Assembly (NCBI GenBank): GCA_001598975.1
Contig: BBXU01001663.1
Coordinates: 1 to 34,275 of the forward strand
From: Parachlorella kessleri
Taxonomy: Eukaryota > Chlorophyta > Trebouxiophyceae > Chlorellales > Chlorellaceae
Direction of reading: 5' to 3'
DNA length: 34,275 nucleotides
In this document: in pieces, positions 22,101-34,203 of the stretch
Layout of the letters: each line of letters opens with the position of its first letter
Position numbering within the stretch: position 1 is the stretch's first letter
Position numbers and translations under genes: made by a program
The notes under the pieces: model-generated
What the model was told of the DNA's origin: nothing
The model's input: the letters and a program-made list of their open reading frames with translations, nothing else
Databases searched by the model: none

Positions 22101-24922
22101 CCGGCTCCAGCTGGAAGTACTCCTGTAGCTGAGACAAGTCCACCCCCCGGCTGCCCTCAGCTCCCTGCAGCGGCACTGACAGTCGGTGGCAGCCCTGGCA
22201 TGCACCCATTCAAGAGTGCTGCTGGCAGGGCAGCCTTCCCTATGTCTCTTGGGGCCAAGGCAGGTAGGACTGCATTCCGACTGCCCGCCACCATAAAGCC
22301 CCTGCCTGCCCCCGAGCCTGCTGTAGTACACCAGCGTACCGCCAAACTGGCATTGGTGTCCTGAAGCCCACACATGGCGCCTGGTGAAGTGCGTCTGGTG
22401 CACCGTTCTGCGCCTTGCTCAGTGCTAAGCATGCAGCACGCTTGGTCTGTATTCGTAGCCGCTGACCTTGCACAGGCCCATGAGGTATGCCCGATCCCAA
22501 GGCTGTACAGCACTGCTCCCTGCCCCGCCTTGCTGCTTTGCCCGCTGCAGCTGATCCCGCTCCTGGCGGCACTTGGGGCGGATGGAGGTGCTGAGGTGCT
22601 GCAGGAAAGCTTGGACAGCCTCCGGGCGGTTGGCGAGCGTCACACCGTCCAGCTGCAGGGCACACACAAACAGCTAGCATGTTCAAGAGCATGGGCAACT
22701 CAAGTCAATAATGTGGCAGCTTCCCTGCTGCATGAGGTGCAGGCTGCAATCTGGCCAAGAGCCGGTGGGGCCCACTGGCTCTAAGTGTGATACACGCGCT
22801 TGAGCCCATACGCTGTGGAGGCAAGCGGTGCCGCACACGCAGGCTGCACACTTGCCTGATAGTGGGCATAGGAGGTGAAGCCCATGATGGAGGCAATCTC
22901 ATGCCGCGTCTCCACCAGCTGATCCAGTAGGCCTATGTTGTCGGCTGGCTGCTGGGTGTACGCCAAGAACGCCTGCACATGAGGGCAGGCAGCGCATTGA
23001 TTGAGCGCTTCAGCCTGCGCATGAGCCTGGGAACCAAGCCAGGCACCACCTTGATCTACTACCTCCTATGGCACAGCAGCACAACCTCGAAGGCGCAGGA
23101 AGCACAAATTAAAACGAGGTAAGGCACCAGTTTGTGATGTGTGGACACAGTGCATCCTGGCTCTTTGTTCGCCCCAGCTGTGGCAACTCACAGCAGTGTT
23201 ATGTCAGATGACGGTACGTACGCTGTTAGGCTAAACTACAAGATCACCCAGGAAAATGTTTCTGGGGTCAGCCCCCAGCCTGCTTCTTTTCTGCCCTGCC
23301 AAGCATGAGACGACCTCTCCGGCCACAGATGGGCTCCACCCACAAGCAGCACACCTGCTTCCGCAGCTCTTCCACGTCGCACTGCCGCAAGATGGCATTG
23401 AGCGTGGACGACTCTGCCGGCGACGAAACACCCAGGACTCTCCCGCTGCGCTTGTCTGCTAGCGGCCGGAAGCTCCGCCGTAGATGGAAGGGCAGCCCCT
23501 CTGTCGCCGCTGCAAGCCACCAAGCACAGGCAGGAGTTCAGGCGGGTGCAAATGCTAGCTTCTGTAGTGCAACAGGATCATTTCAGGCTGTTATCCACTC
23601 TGCCCCTATTGCCCAAGGAGTTGGAGACCCACCAAGCCCTCACTGACATTTATGGCGATAGGTAGTGCGGCAACCCTTGCCGCAAGGTGCGGGCCTGCCA
23701 TTCCTGGCTCCCCTTTTTAGGGCCCAAACCTATATCAAAGCCAACGCTTATGCGAATCTTCGGTAAGGCAGAGGTGGTTGATGCACACCTGCCACGTCCC
23801 CCACAAGATCCAGGGTCCCCACCAGCGCTGGATCCACCAGATTCTTGGTAATTCCCATGCCCAGCTCCTGCGCCTGCGCCACCAAGCTGTTCATGCGATC
23901 CCTGCTGTGCCCGCTGAGATGGACCCCATACTTTTCAAAATCCCGCTTCAACATCCGTGCGACTAGCACTGTCTCGTCGCTCCAGTTTTGTCGAGAGTCC
24001 AAGTTGTTGTTGCCACTGATGGCTGCTGCTTCGACCAAGTGCCTGTCAAGGGCGGCACTGATAGCAGTATACAGCCCATGGTGCGTGTTGAGGTGCTGCA
24101 CATACCCGCCAAGGTCAACACACACCTGCAGTTAAAACTAGAACTTGACCTGCATCTAGTGTGGGGCGGCATTGCACATCACATAAAGAAGAGGAGGACC
24201 GATTACCCTCCAAGATTTCGCAAAAGCCCATAGCACTATCATAAGCAATGTGGGGGTCCGTGTTAGAGTGCAGCCATACCTGCTGCGCTGCAGTCCGCCA
24301 CTGAATATCGGAGTGTGCATTGCGGCAGAATTCTGCAGCATCCAGGACTTGACATAGCTGCACGCAAGGAGGGTGGCGCATAAACTCTACCACCAAGCTG
24401 ACCATTGAGCTCACTGATGTGCAGCTCAAGCAGGTGAGGTAACAGGCAGGTGTCACTTAAACGAGCGCTGACAGTATCGCATGAGTTTTGGCGAGGCAGA
24501 GGCCTAGCTGTCATCTTGCAGGCTGCTCGTGCGGCCAACAGGTTAAGGGGCATGGCCATCCTGCCACGCACCACGTCAGAGATGTCATCCAAGTTCTGCA
24601 CAGTCTGGGCTGAAGGAGGCTCCAATATCACCCGGTTGACCAGTTCTTCACACCTGCAAGCATGCTTGGGAGCAGTGGAGTTTCTAGTTTTATTATTAAC
24701 TTGAAAGCCTGGATTTAGAATAACACCTTGTCTACAGCACAGGGCGAAGACCGCTATGGAACACTGCAAGCTCCCTCTGCACCTTGCACCAGCATCTTGT
24801 GCAAGGGTCTGCCAGTCCCTGGGACGGCATAAACCCTCAATTCCTGCAAAGCCGATTCCTGTGTGTAGAAAGCGCGCCAATAGTGAACCTGAAAGTGTAT
24901 TTGCCTTCAATAACTTCAGCAT
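19118..24922 (-). CDS. MIP: Mitochondrial intermediate peptidase-like M3 metallopeptidase
   Basis: Fourteen exons on the minus strand: 24922-24783, 24653-24572, 24357-24280, 24125-23789, 23509-23355, 22972-22856, 22652-22467, 22164-22029, 21652-21486, 21111-20976, 20581-20445, 20178-19994, 19678-19530 and 19245-19118. They give 710 codons plus stop, all in phase, the usual size of this family. It is a zinc endopeptidase that trims imported matrix proteins. The active site HEFGH falls at residues 492-496, with the third zinc ligand Glu521 in VEIPS, 25 residues after the last His as in M3 enzymes. The substrate-binding motif NHIVGYGASYYSYL follows. RKLAAVHHTEGPLG and GTRGPLDTVEIPSHTMEHF also fit MIP. 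The N-terminus (MLKLLKANTLSGSLLARFLH) is a basic amphipathic presequence. Introns 6, 10 and 12 start with GC (22855, 20975, 19993), all in CAG/GCAAG context. An organellar oligopeptidase A-like identity is the main alternative. The gene is head to head with ZDS. Confidence 0.9.
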
Positions 24923-25205
24923 GGCATGTGGTTCGTACAGGCGAGGCGCTCGTCCGATTTCTTGTCAAATTGAACCCTGCAGTATAGATATGATTGATGA
25001 TCAATGCAGGCTCGGGGTTTGTTGGAAACTCCTCCACTCTTCAGGTTCTTGCGCCCCAGCACTACATTGCAGGACAGGCCTTCATATCCCACACAATTTC
25101 GCTTTTCTGTTCAACGTGGCTCCGATCTTGGTGCCGACATTGTTCAGTGAAGGCGCAAGTGTGCAAGTTTGCTCCCTAGTGCAAGTTCTTTTTGCAGGAG
25201 CAATC
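24923..25205. promoter_or_regulatory. Compact bidirectional promoter region of MIP and ZDS
   Basis: 283 nt separate the two divergent ATGs. No strong TATA box is seen; a TATAGATATG stretch lies near 24983. GTGCAAGT-like words recur three times at about 25150-25190. A TTTTTGCAG just before the ZDS ATG could be an acceptor of a 5' UTR intron. Function is inferred from position. Confidence 0.45.
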
Positions 25206-28200
25206 ATGAAGGGCTGCTTCAGCACGGGCAGCCGAGTGCGGTCCACCGCACCGTTTTTGCCGTGCCAGCACCTTGCAAATGGACCAGTCAGGATGCGACG
25301 TGCCCCAACCAAAGGCAAGTTTCTGCTCTGCACTGCGCTTGCTGCAGCTGCCCAGCCTGTCTTGGTGTTCTGCTTTAGAAGGTTTTGTTTTATACTGCTA
25401 GCCAGTTGACAGACCTTCACACCAGCCTGGTGCAGTGCGGGCAGTGGCAGCACCGGAGAGGGCAACCGCTGACAAAGTGCGGGACGTCGGCCTGAAGGAC
25501 GTGCCGCTGCGGTCACTGTTCCCAGATGAACCTGCGCCGCCCAGCCCTGTAAGTGGGTTGCTTGGGTTCGGTTAATGCGATCGTTTGCGCTTCGCTTTCG
25601 GTTGCTATGCAAGGGGCCAGCTGGGAAGCCAGCGGTGCCCTCCACCGCCTTACCCACATGGGGTGAGGCAAGCGGGGTTGTAGTTGTAATACCTATGTGA
25701 GCTCTGCACTCCACCTCAGAGTAGTGCATATGTAGCCAGTGTTTGCTTTTGCAGGGTGCGCCGAAGCTCAAGGTGGCAATTGTTGGCAGCGGTTTGGCAG
25801 GGCTGTCGACTGCTGTCGAGCTGCTGGACCAGGGCTATGAGGTGGATATCTACGAGACACGTCCTTTCGTAGGAGGCAAGGTGGCCTCATACAAGGTGCG
25901 CCAGGGCGGGACGGCGACGTGGCCCTCCACAGCACCAGCAGCTGGAGGCATCTCATAGCCAGTTTATGGGCCGGCTTTAGGAGGTGCCATGTTTGTTAAG
26001 TCAGTGATGCATGCTTCGTACCAGAGCGGAGGCCTGCGTGCTCTATGGGCACCCAAAGGGGAAGCCTGCATGCTTCATGGGCACTCAAAGTTAGGTGGTT
26101 ACAGGGCAGCTTACTACCAACGAGTTGCATTTGTGGCGGCCCAGTTCACGCCCGTTCCATGGGTCGGTTTGACCTGCTGCCTTCCATTCCTTTGTGGCCT
26201 AGCTGACCATTAGTTGGTCCACACGCAGGACAAGGACGGCAACGACATTGAGATGGGGCTGCACGTCTTCTTTGGCTGCTACTTCAACCTGTTCCGCCTG
26301 ATGGCCAAGTGCGGCGTGCTGGAGAACCTGCTGCTGAAGGACCACACCCACACCTTTGTCAACAAGGATGGCGATGTCAGGGAGCTGGACTTTAGGTTCT
26401 TTGTGGGCGAGAACAAGATCGGCGCGCCCTTCCACGGTGCGTGGCTGTCGCCCTGGCAGGTAGTCGTTGAATTACCGGAGGTGTATGGAACTGCAGCCTT
26501 GGCTAGGTGGTAAGGAAGATGGCAACAGCGATGGACTTGCTTGTACTACTAGGTGGTGAGGAAGATGGCAACAGCGATGGACTTGCTTGTGCCAGAGTAG
26601 TGGCACTTTGGTAGTGATTATCGTTCAGCGGCCATTTCGAGCAGTCTGGTGGGAGGCGGTGCAGGCAACGTCGGCAGAGTATTGGCCAGGACCGCAGGCC
26701 AAGGCGAGAGGGCAAAGTGGTGTGGTGTTTTTTGCAGGACTGAAAGCTTTCTTCACCACACCCCAGCTGTCCACCCTTGATAAGATTGGCAACTCGCTGG
26801 CTCTGGGGACGTCGCCCATCGTGAGGTGAGTGCTCCCCACACCCTGAGGGCCAGGCACCACTGGAATGACGGTTTGTACTAGAAACAGGGCAGTAGTCTA
26901 GGCCTGCTACATAAGGGCAGTTGTTCAGCTTCCATCAGCGTGATGGCCTCTAACAGGTCGAAATCTGAAGCGGACCTTCTGTCACGTGTATTGTAGGGCA
27001 CTTTTCGACCCAGAGGGCGGCATGCAGTCTGTGCGTGCCTTGGACAACATCTCTTTTGCCGACTGGTTTAAGGGCCATGGCGGCACAGAGCAGTCGCTGA
27101 AGCGCATGTGGGACCCCATTGGTGAGCTCCACCGACATTGACTGGTTTTGGGCTGGTCGAGTGCCCGCGAAAGCGGTCTGGAAACTTTGTGGTTAGCGCC
27201 AAGGGATGCAGCAGTAGACCTTCTGGGCAATGTGCATATTCCGCCGCATGCCCCTGGCCGGGTGTGCCGTGGCTAGGGAAGCTCCCTTGTTTTATGCTGC
27301 CCTTTTGGTGCCTTTGTGGTGCCGGCAGAACCACCGTCAGCCATGCCTTTCTGAAAACCATGCTGTGTTTGTGGCATGCAGCGTATGCCCTGGGCTTCTT
27401 GGACTGCAAAGACATCTCCGCCCGCTGTATGCTTACCATCTTCCAGTTTTTTGCAACCAAGACAGGTACGCGAGCATGGGCATGTTGCAGTGACGCGCTG
27501 CAGTCGTGACCCAAACCTCACAGCTGCCAGGCTGTTCGTACAACCCCCAACAGCAAGAGGATGCGTTGTGATGGGTGATCCTCACAATGGGGACGAAGTG
27601 TGGATATGGCTTTGGCACTATATCTTCTATTGCTATACTTCAGAACTCTTTCCTGGCCAACACTGGATTGCATGAGTTTGCCCACTGTCGCAGACGCGTC
27701 TGTTTTGCGCATGCTCAATGGCTCCCCAGCTGAGCGGCTGCTCAAGCCGATCACAAACTACATAGAGGCGCGGGGTGGCAGGATACACATCCGCTGGGGC
27801 TGCAGGTGCGCTGAGATGAGATGCTGCCCCAAGTTGGCATTACGTGCAGTTACGTTTCTGTGTGGGTGTCGAGATGTGGGGACGCTTGATGTACTCGCCT
27901 GGGTTCTCTAAATTAGTGCAGGGGCAGAGCAGCAAGAATTGTAGCGGATCCTTTAGCCAGGAGGTTGCAACTGGTGGTAGTCTATAGGCCTCATGTTTCC
28001 TGCTCAAGGCGCTTTCCGTTGCCTTGCTTGCCTGGTTTGAGTTGTGCAGGGAGGTTATGTATGAGGAGGGCCCTGAGGGCACCCGTGTGACTGGGCTACG
28101 GCTGAGCAAAGCGGGCGAGGAGAAGGTGGTACAGGCTGATGCCTACGTTGCAGCGCTGGATGTGCCGGGCGCCAAGCGGTTGATCCCATCGGTGCGCCAA

Positions 28201-30050
28201 GCGTAGACCGCAGGAGCAGTTGGCTTTTGCTATAGGTTACGTTGCGAGAAGAGCCATGGTCTGCATATCGCCGCATACTTCGGATGTGCGTGACACTGAC
28301 GATGTCACTTGCTCGTACTGTGCCAGCAAAGCTGTGCGGCTCTGCAGCTGCTGTCTGGCCTCGGACGTGCTACATATGCAGTTGTCTGCTGGGCTGTGCC
28401 TGCAGGAGTGGCGCAAGTACCCCCTGTTCAACAACATCTTCCAGCTTGTGGGGGTGCCTGTCATCACGGTCCAGCTGCGCTACGACGGCTGGGTGACCGA
28501 GATGCAGGACCCGCAGCAGGCAAAGCAGCTGGGCAAGGCGCGAGGGCTAGATAACCTGCTGTACAGGTAAAGGTGGCGTGGCGCGCTGGAGACATGCTCC
28601 TGTGCGAGTAGTGGCAGCTTGCGAAGTACCTGGGCAAGAACAAGAGGGGCTGGGCAACTTGTGGCACCCACAGCGGCGGAATGGTGGGGCGGGGTTAATT
28701 TGCAACACCCTAGTCGCCCAACTGCAGCAATGCTGCTGCCCCTCAGCATGTGTACACATGCCAGCTCCCCTTGTTCCTGCAACTAGGGCGGTGGTGGCTC
28801 AGTTGGAGGGCATGATGTCACTTCTGCAAGAGCTGAGTACTATCAGGAATACGGCTTGTTTGACAAGCATTTACAACCACAATGCCAGGAACAGTGACAA
28901 CAAAAACATTGTTTTTGGGGGTGGATTGCCAGTACGCTAATGCACTCGGCCTCTGCTTCTCTCCGTGACACCTTGCCTCCCTGCTTACGTGCAGTGCGGA
29001 CGCGGACTTCAGTTGCTTTGCTGACCTGGCGCTCACCTCCCCAGTTGATTACTACCGGGAAGGGCAGGGCTCGCTGATGCAGTGCGTCATCACCCCCGCC
29101 GAGCCTTACCTGCCGAAGACCAACGAGGAGATCGCTGAGATCCTTGACCAGCAGGCAAGCACAGGGCGGGTACTAGCGGCTGTGAGGACGGGGCGGATAA
29201 GCACAGCATGGCTGGGCAGGTGGAGCGTGACTGGTAGGGCTCGGAATGATGCAGCCGAGCCTCCTTGCCGTGTAAGGCCCAGCCTATATATAGATAGAGG
29301 TGTGACTTACGTCAGTCTGGCCCTCTGGCGGTGCGGCAGGTTGCCCAGAACAGGGTCGCTGGGCACAGGGCGCCCTATCAGCTGGGGCCCTGAGTAGTTT
29401 AGTGGCCACTCCCTCGCATGGTTTGTACTGCACTGGACCGTGAACAGCACTTCGAAATACTACAGGTGCGCGGCCTGTTCCCCTCGGCGCGCGGCCTGAA
29501 GCTGCTGTGGCACTCGGTGGTGAAGATCTCGCAGAGCCTGTACCGCGAGGCGCCTGGCATGGATGTGTACCGTCCAGACCAGGTGCGCCCACCAGGGACG
29601 TTCCGACCTGGGTGCTCCAGGGGGTTGCATCCCTTGGCTGGATGGACAGTGCTCGTGCATTGATGGACGCTTCCTAGATCCAGCCAGACCACGCATGTAC
29701 TGCCTCTGGGGGGGCTTCCAGGGCTTCCGACAGCAGCTGAGGTCTACAAAGGGTTGAGCTGTACACACGCTGGCAGGGCAATGTGCGCCAGGGCTGTCTA
29801 GTGAGGTCGCCTGCAAACCACTCCCTTCAACTTGGCCCCTGACTTCCTGATGCAGCGCACGCCCATCCCCAACTTTTTCCTGGCCGGCAGCTACACCAAG
29901 CAAGACTACATAGACTCTATGGAGGGGGCCACGCTCTCGGGGCGGCAGTGCGCTTACAAAATCCTGGAGGAGGCGCCCCGGCTGGCAGTGGATGCAGCAG
30001 CAGCTCAGTCAACAGGTAGCAGCAAGCAGCCGCAGGCCGTGGCAGCATGA
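25206..30050 (+). CDS. ZDS: Zeta-carotene desaturase, plastid
   Basis: Thirteen exons: 25206-25314, 25436-25548, 25755-25895, 26229-26436, 26738-26825, 26997-27121, 27382-27465, 27694-27805, 28050-28191, 28406-28566, 28995-29154, 29466-29582 and 29856-30050. They give 584 codons plus stop, all in phase. ZDS converts 9,9'-di-cis-zeta-carotene to prolycopene, passing electrons to plastoquinone. The FAD-binding fold starts [18 protein letters not shown] (about residues 81-98) and ends with the C-terminal FAD motif [20 protein letters not shown]. Other signatures are [77 protein letters not shown] and [15 protein letters not shown]. About 50 Arg/Ala/Pro-rich residues at the N-terminus form the transit peptide. 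Introns 1 and 11 begin with GC (25315, 29155). Using the GC donor at 29155 gives [10 protein letters not shown], the family length, whereas the next GT would insert five residues. Very confident. Confidence 0.96.
26503..26594. repeat. 46-bp tandem duplication in ZDS intron 4
   Basis: Copy 1 (26503-26548) and copy 2 (26549-26594) share CTAGGTGGT, then GGAAGATGGCAACAGCGATG, then GACTTGCTTGT, differing at a few positions. It lies wholly in the intron 26437-26737. It looks like a recent slippage or segmental duplication. Confidence 0.85.
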
Positions 30051-30867
30051 GCGGGGCGGTGGCAGGCTTGTGCATAACGCCTCCCTCTGCAAGGCAGTTA
30101 AGAGTGTGCGCTGCTACAAGTTTTGTACGAGATCCCACAGGCGGCAGCAGCAGCAGCTGTGACATACTAGTGGCAGACGGCAGCAAGCAGTTGCAGGAGG
30201 AGTTTTGTGCTTGCACAAAGGTGGTGGCAGTGGTGCGGCGTGGAGAGCGTGTTGGGAGTGTGTGAGGCGGAGTTGTCAGGATGTGTGTTTTATAGGTGGG
30301 TAAGATTTAGGTGACTACCCGTGAGTATGCAGGGGCTTGCCCCGACAGGGCCATGCAGGGCACCCCCACTGATTAGTGTTTCAGCCTTTCCAAATTTGAT
30401 TGCTGGGTGGTCTGCTCAGGCTAGCTGTGCCAAGTGCATGTTGCGCTGCAAGTTGCCTGCCCTTTGTTGAAGGGTTTGCCTTGCTGCGGGGTGCAATTGT
30501 ACCCAAACTCATGTATAACTTCAGTGGTAACAATGGTGGCAGCAGCGGTCATGCAATGGAGAAGTTTGCGCTGTAAATCACCATCAGACCATTCCTGGCC
30601 TTCCCACTGCTGCTTAATGGTTGTAGCTGCTAGTACACTGATTGGCTCAGTCCATCACTTGGCTGGCATCGTCTAGATATAACATGTGCATGCCAGATCT
30701 GCACCAGCAAGTAGCCCTATGATTTGTCTTGTGTGGCGTCTCCAAGCACTTGCTCTGTACCATGCACCCCGAATCTAGATATGACAAGCCGACGCTGCCG
30801 GACCCACGTGTGCAGTTTTGAAGAGTTGATCAACCAGCGCACACCCAGAACAGCCACTCCTCAAGCC
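30051..30867. other. Convergent intergenic region between ZDS and the DUF3605 gene
   Basis: No independent gene is seen. A plus-strand TGTAA near 30572 could belong to ZDS. On the minus strand a short open stretch at about 30720-30810 (HTWVRQRRLVISRFG) might be a last exon of the DUF3605 gene, but no convincing acceptor precedes it. Confidence 0.4.
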
Positions 30868-32013
30868 TCATGCAAATTGCATCGTCAGCCACAGTCCCAA
30901 ACTCACAGTGGGCACCGACATTGTGGCCGCCGGGTTGATGTAATGCTGTGTCTCATAGCCCCGCCGGTTCTCAGCTATCACCTTTAGCAGCAAGAGAGCC
31001 TGATGTGAAATCCAATTGCGCTCTTTCATACGATCAAACCCGCATTCTCACCCATTTGTTTTTTGGATATGGGCGATTTGGAGTGAGGAGGGTTCAACAA
31101 GCAACTTCCAAACTGCCTACAGCCAACTTACATGAGCTGTCTTACAATGGACTGATGCCCTGCTTGCCTGGTCACATATAAGTGTTCTCCCACCAACCTG
31201 CTGCAGCTCTTCTTTGCTCAGCGACCGATTGGCCCACACATTGTGATGCTCCATGCCCGGCTCAAAGCTGTAAGGGAAGTCCTACATATACAGATGGGCA
31301 ATGATGAGCAGGCTGAATCTTATAAGGCCCTGCCCCTTCCTGACAGGTTATGAGGATCCTATGCAGCATGACTATGGCTGGATCTTCAAAGGCCACCTTG
31401 CGTAGCTGCACACCAAGGTCTCACATTGGGTCGCCACACAACTCGGAGAAGATTGTTGAAGTCGGGTGGCAGCACTGCCACACGCCTCCCATCTGCACCA
31501 GGCAGCAGGGCACGTCATCGATCGGAGTCTCACATCTGCGTACCTGCCCTGGGTACAAGCCCAGGGTCAGCAGTCCCTCCAAGCTTCAGGTTTGGCAGCA
31601 TTCAAGGCCACCCCCAGCGCATACGGTGCTGTGTGTCCTAACTCTGACCTTGGCCCACTCAAGCGACACACACCTGGGCCTGGCTGGGAGGGTACGCTAA
31701 AAACCTTGCAGTACAAGTAGTCTGTCACGGAGACAAACTGCTTATTGATGACTTGTGGGGTGTACTCCCAGTAAGCCTTCAACTCCTGGGGACTTCTGCC
31801 AAGGGTGGCCAGCGCTTCATCTGAGCCGTCTGCCAGGATTTGGCGGAGCTCCTCCCATGTAATTGGGGTTAGTCTGAGCCCATATAATCCCCTCAAGCTC
31901 TCCCAGTCCACTTGCAACCCACTGTCAAGTTGCTTGAAGGCTTCTCTAATGCGCTGGTGGTCCTTTGCCACCTGCTCAGCAAGGTTCAGCTTGGCTGTGC
32001 CCTCCCCGTGCAT
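30868..32013 (-). CDS. DUF3605 family protein, 5' end uncertain
   Basis: Three minus-strand exons fit the family: 32013-31705, 31281-31198 and 30981-30868, all in phase. Matches are ITWEELRQILADG, ATLGRSPQELKAYWEY, FVSVTDYLYCK, then DFPYSFEPGMEHHNVWAN after the first splice, then ETQHYINPAATMSVP. These correspond to the W-E-E, LGRSP, SVTDY and DFPY.FEPG.EH..VW blocks of DUF3605 (function unknown, in fungi and plants). Both donors (GTTTTT and GTTGGT) are poor. The given end assumes read-through of a strong GTGAGT donor after SVPT, so the true C-terminus may differ. The frame is open upstream of ATG 32013 up to an in-frame TAG at 32031-32029, and coding-like residues (DAIELLPIVQDL) continue beyond it. 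The segment AEQVAKDHQRIREAFKQLD suggests a helical, possibly hemerythrin-like N-terminal part. The gene could be damaged. Confidence 0.6.
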
Positions 32014-32624
32014 CCCTTCTGCCTGCTGCTATAAGTCTTGCACAATGGGCAGCAGCTCAATGGCGTCTCTGTAAGAAAAGCAAGTGCAAAGGTAGAAACA
32101 GTGGCAGTGCTTGTATTGCTGCCTTGTTCGACCCAAGGCGCCCTGGACAGATTCACTGCGTGAAAGAGTGCAGCGTTCCTGAGCACAACTAAAGCAGCAA
32201 CCCAAGCAAACATAAACTGTCGGGTCCTAGTCTCTGCTCCTCAGTGCCAAACCGAAGGATATTACCTCCAAAGATCTGATCAACTCACTCAAGCTGTGGC
32301 CAGCTTACAAGAGCTGGAAGGGACTTTTAGTCCAAACTGGCTGAGCACAACCTACTTTGCCTTTACTACATCCGAGCCTGTTCGTTTGAAACGAGCAGAC
32401 AGTCGCCAGTGGGCAGCCAGTGGGCGTCCTAAGGGCCCGGTAAGGGGACTGTTGTACGAGCGGATACCCGCATTGGTATCTGGTACCCGGTGGGCTGGGA
32501 GCCAAGGCTAAACCAAACCCCAGCCCCTGCGACTCCCCAATTGACAAGCCTCCGCTTGTTTCAGATCCATCATAGCTTTGCGCAGTTCGCGTCACCACCA
32601 CATTACCTAGCCGCACTTAGCTGG
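32014..32624. promoter_or_regulatory. Region between divergent DUF3605 and CNNM-type genes
   Basis: It holds the promoters of both genes and, if the DUF3605 protein is longer, remnants of its 5' exons: a coding-like stretch from about 32068 on the minus strand and another (LSELIRSLE) at 32293-32266, which does not join in phase. Nothing else is recognised. Confidence 0.35.
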
Positions 32625-34203
32625 ATGGCAGGTTTAGGCGCTTTGTATGCGGGTCGGCGGCTGTTGCAGCTGGCACAAGAGGCGGCAGTGCCAGCGAGCA
32701 TGCCGATCGCAGCACACGAGGGACGGGAGCCACTTTCCCCAGGCCAGCAGGTTGCCTTCATTGTTATCTCAGTTGCGCTAACCATCCTTGCTGGCCTAAT
32801 GAGCGGCCTGACGCTCGGCCTGATGAGCCTTGACAGGTGGGAACCTGCTGCGTCAGTAGCCGCACCCAGTAAGGCCAGCACCGGGGTTCTGGCTAAGTGT
32901 GTTTGTCACATATACTTGACCTCCGTCATATGGTCAGTATTGACCTCAACGGAGGGGCTATTAGTGTTTGCGTGTGGTCAAGTTTGTATGGGAGACGGGC
33001 CACGCCTGCAGTAAAGGAAAACCTGATGTGTGCCTGCAGGGTGGACACTGAGGTGATAAAGCGGAGCGGGTCGCCCAAGCAGAGGTGGCTGGTAGAACGG
33101 ATCGAACCAGTAAGCTTTGCCCTTGGCATCACGTGCCCTGCTGGTTAGAAGATAGAGATCCTTTGATCCCACTGCGTTGCTCTCCGATGAACGCGCATCC
33201 ACAGCAGGTCATGGTGTTGTGAGTCCACAAGTGGCAGGCCTGAAAGGATCTGTATGAGGAATAAGTTGGATAGACGAACTCCATGCTTGGACTGCCTGTA
33301 GGTGCTGAGCCATCCTCACCACCTGCTGGTCACCCTGCTGCTGACAAATGCGGTAGCAATGGAGGCCCTGGTACGAGCTCCACTCTTTTGCCTGGAAACC
33401 TGAAAGCCTGGATACACTGCATCCTTAGACATTATCCTTCAGTGTTCGGTCGGGTGACTAACTGGCTTGGAGCCCTACCTTCCATATCTGTTGTGTGTTA
33501 GAAATTCTTGACCCATGGCTGCTTGCAGCCAATTTTCCTGGACCGCCTGCTCAACCCAGTGGCCGCCATCCTTATCTCAGTGTCTGCAGTCTTGCTGTTC
33601 GGCGAGGTGAGTCTTGAGAGGCGACCTTGGGAGGTTACCAGTAGGCACAAGGTGCTCTGGACAGTTGGACGCCGCAGCGGCTACTGCGGCACACTTTCTG
33701 TGTGTCACCTCTGTGGGTGTCCCCGGCTCCTCCGTGCCCTGCTACCTTGACTAGTAGGGCTTCCTAGCTCCTGTCTTGTGTAATGCACTAAATCCACCTA
33801 TGACCAGTGGACGCGGATTTGGGTGGGCCGCGGCCACCACCAGTGCCATGCTACATTCATCGAACCTGCTACCTCCTTCCTGCCCCTGGTGCAGGTTATA
33901 CCCCAGGCCGTATGCAAGCGCTATGGGCTACAAGTGGGGGCCTACTTGGCCTGGTTTGTGCGAGCCCTCATGCTGCTGACTGCCCCCATCTCCTACCCGA
34001 TAGCCAAGCTGCTGGACTACCTGCTGGGTGAGGAGAGCGCTCTCTTCCGAAGGGCCGAGCTGAAGGCGCTGGTCTCCATGCATGCTGAGCCTGTCGACGA
34101 GGGCGGCGACTCAACGCTGACTCAGGATGAGGTGATGGTCATTCAAGGCGCGCTGGACATGGCGACGAAGACTGCCGAGGCTGCAATGACACCACTAGAC
34201 AAG
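32625..34203 (+). CDS. CNNM/CorC-type DUF21 membrane protein, 5' part, cut by window edge
   Basis: Five exons visible: 32625-32836, 33040-33109, 33302-33370, 33529-33606 and 33895-34203, all in phase; the gene continues past 34275. The DUF21 domain is clear: QQVAFIVISVALTILAGLMS and GLTLGLMSLDR (first membrane segment, with the family's SGLTLGLMSLD signature), VIKRSGSPKQRW, HHLLVTLLLTNAVAMEAL (second), PIFLDRLLNPVAAILISVSA (third) and AYLAWFVRALMLLTAPISYP (fourth). RRAELKALVSMH and TQDEVMVIQGALDMATKTAE, then MTPLD, mark the approach to the CBS pair, which lies outside the window. Members are linked to magnesium and other divalent cation transport. The last visible donor at 34204 is GC (AAG/GCAAGC). 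The start is chosen at ATG 32625, before the first hydrophobic segment; an upstream exon cannot be excluded. Confidence 0.85.

Noticed and set aside
24756..25409. 217-codon plus-strand ORF spanning the MIP start and the ZDS first exon
   Set aside because: It overlaps MIP exon 1 in antisense and reads through the ZDS first intron; its residues match no family, while the ZDS and MIP models account for the region.
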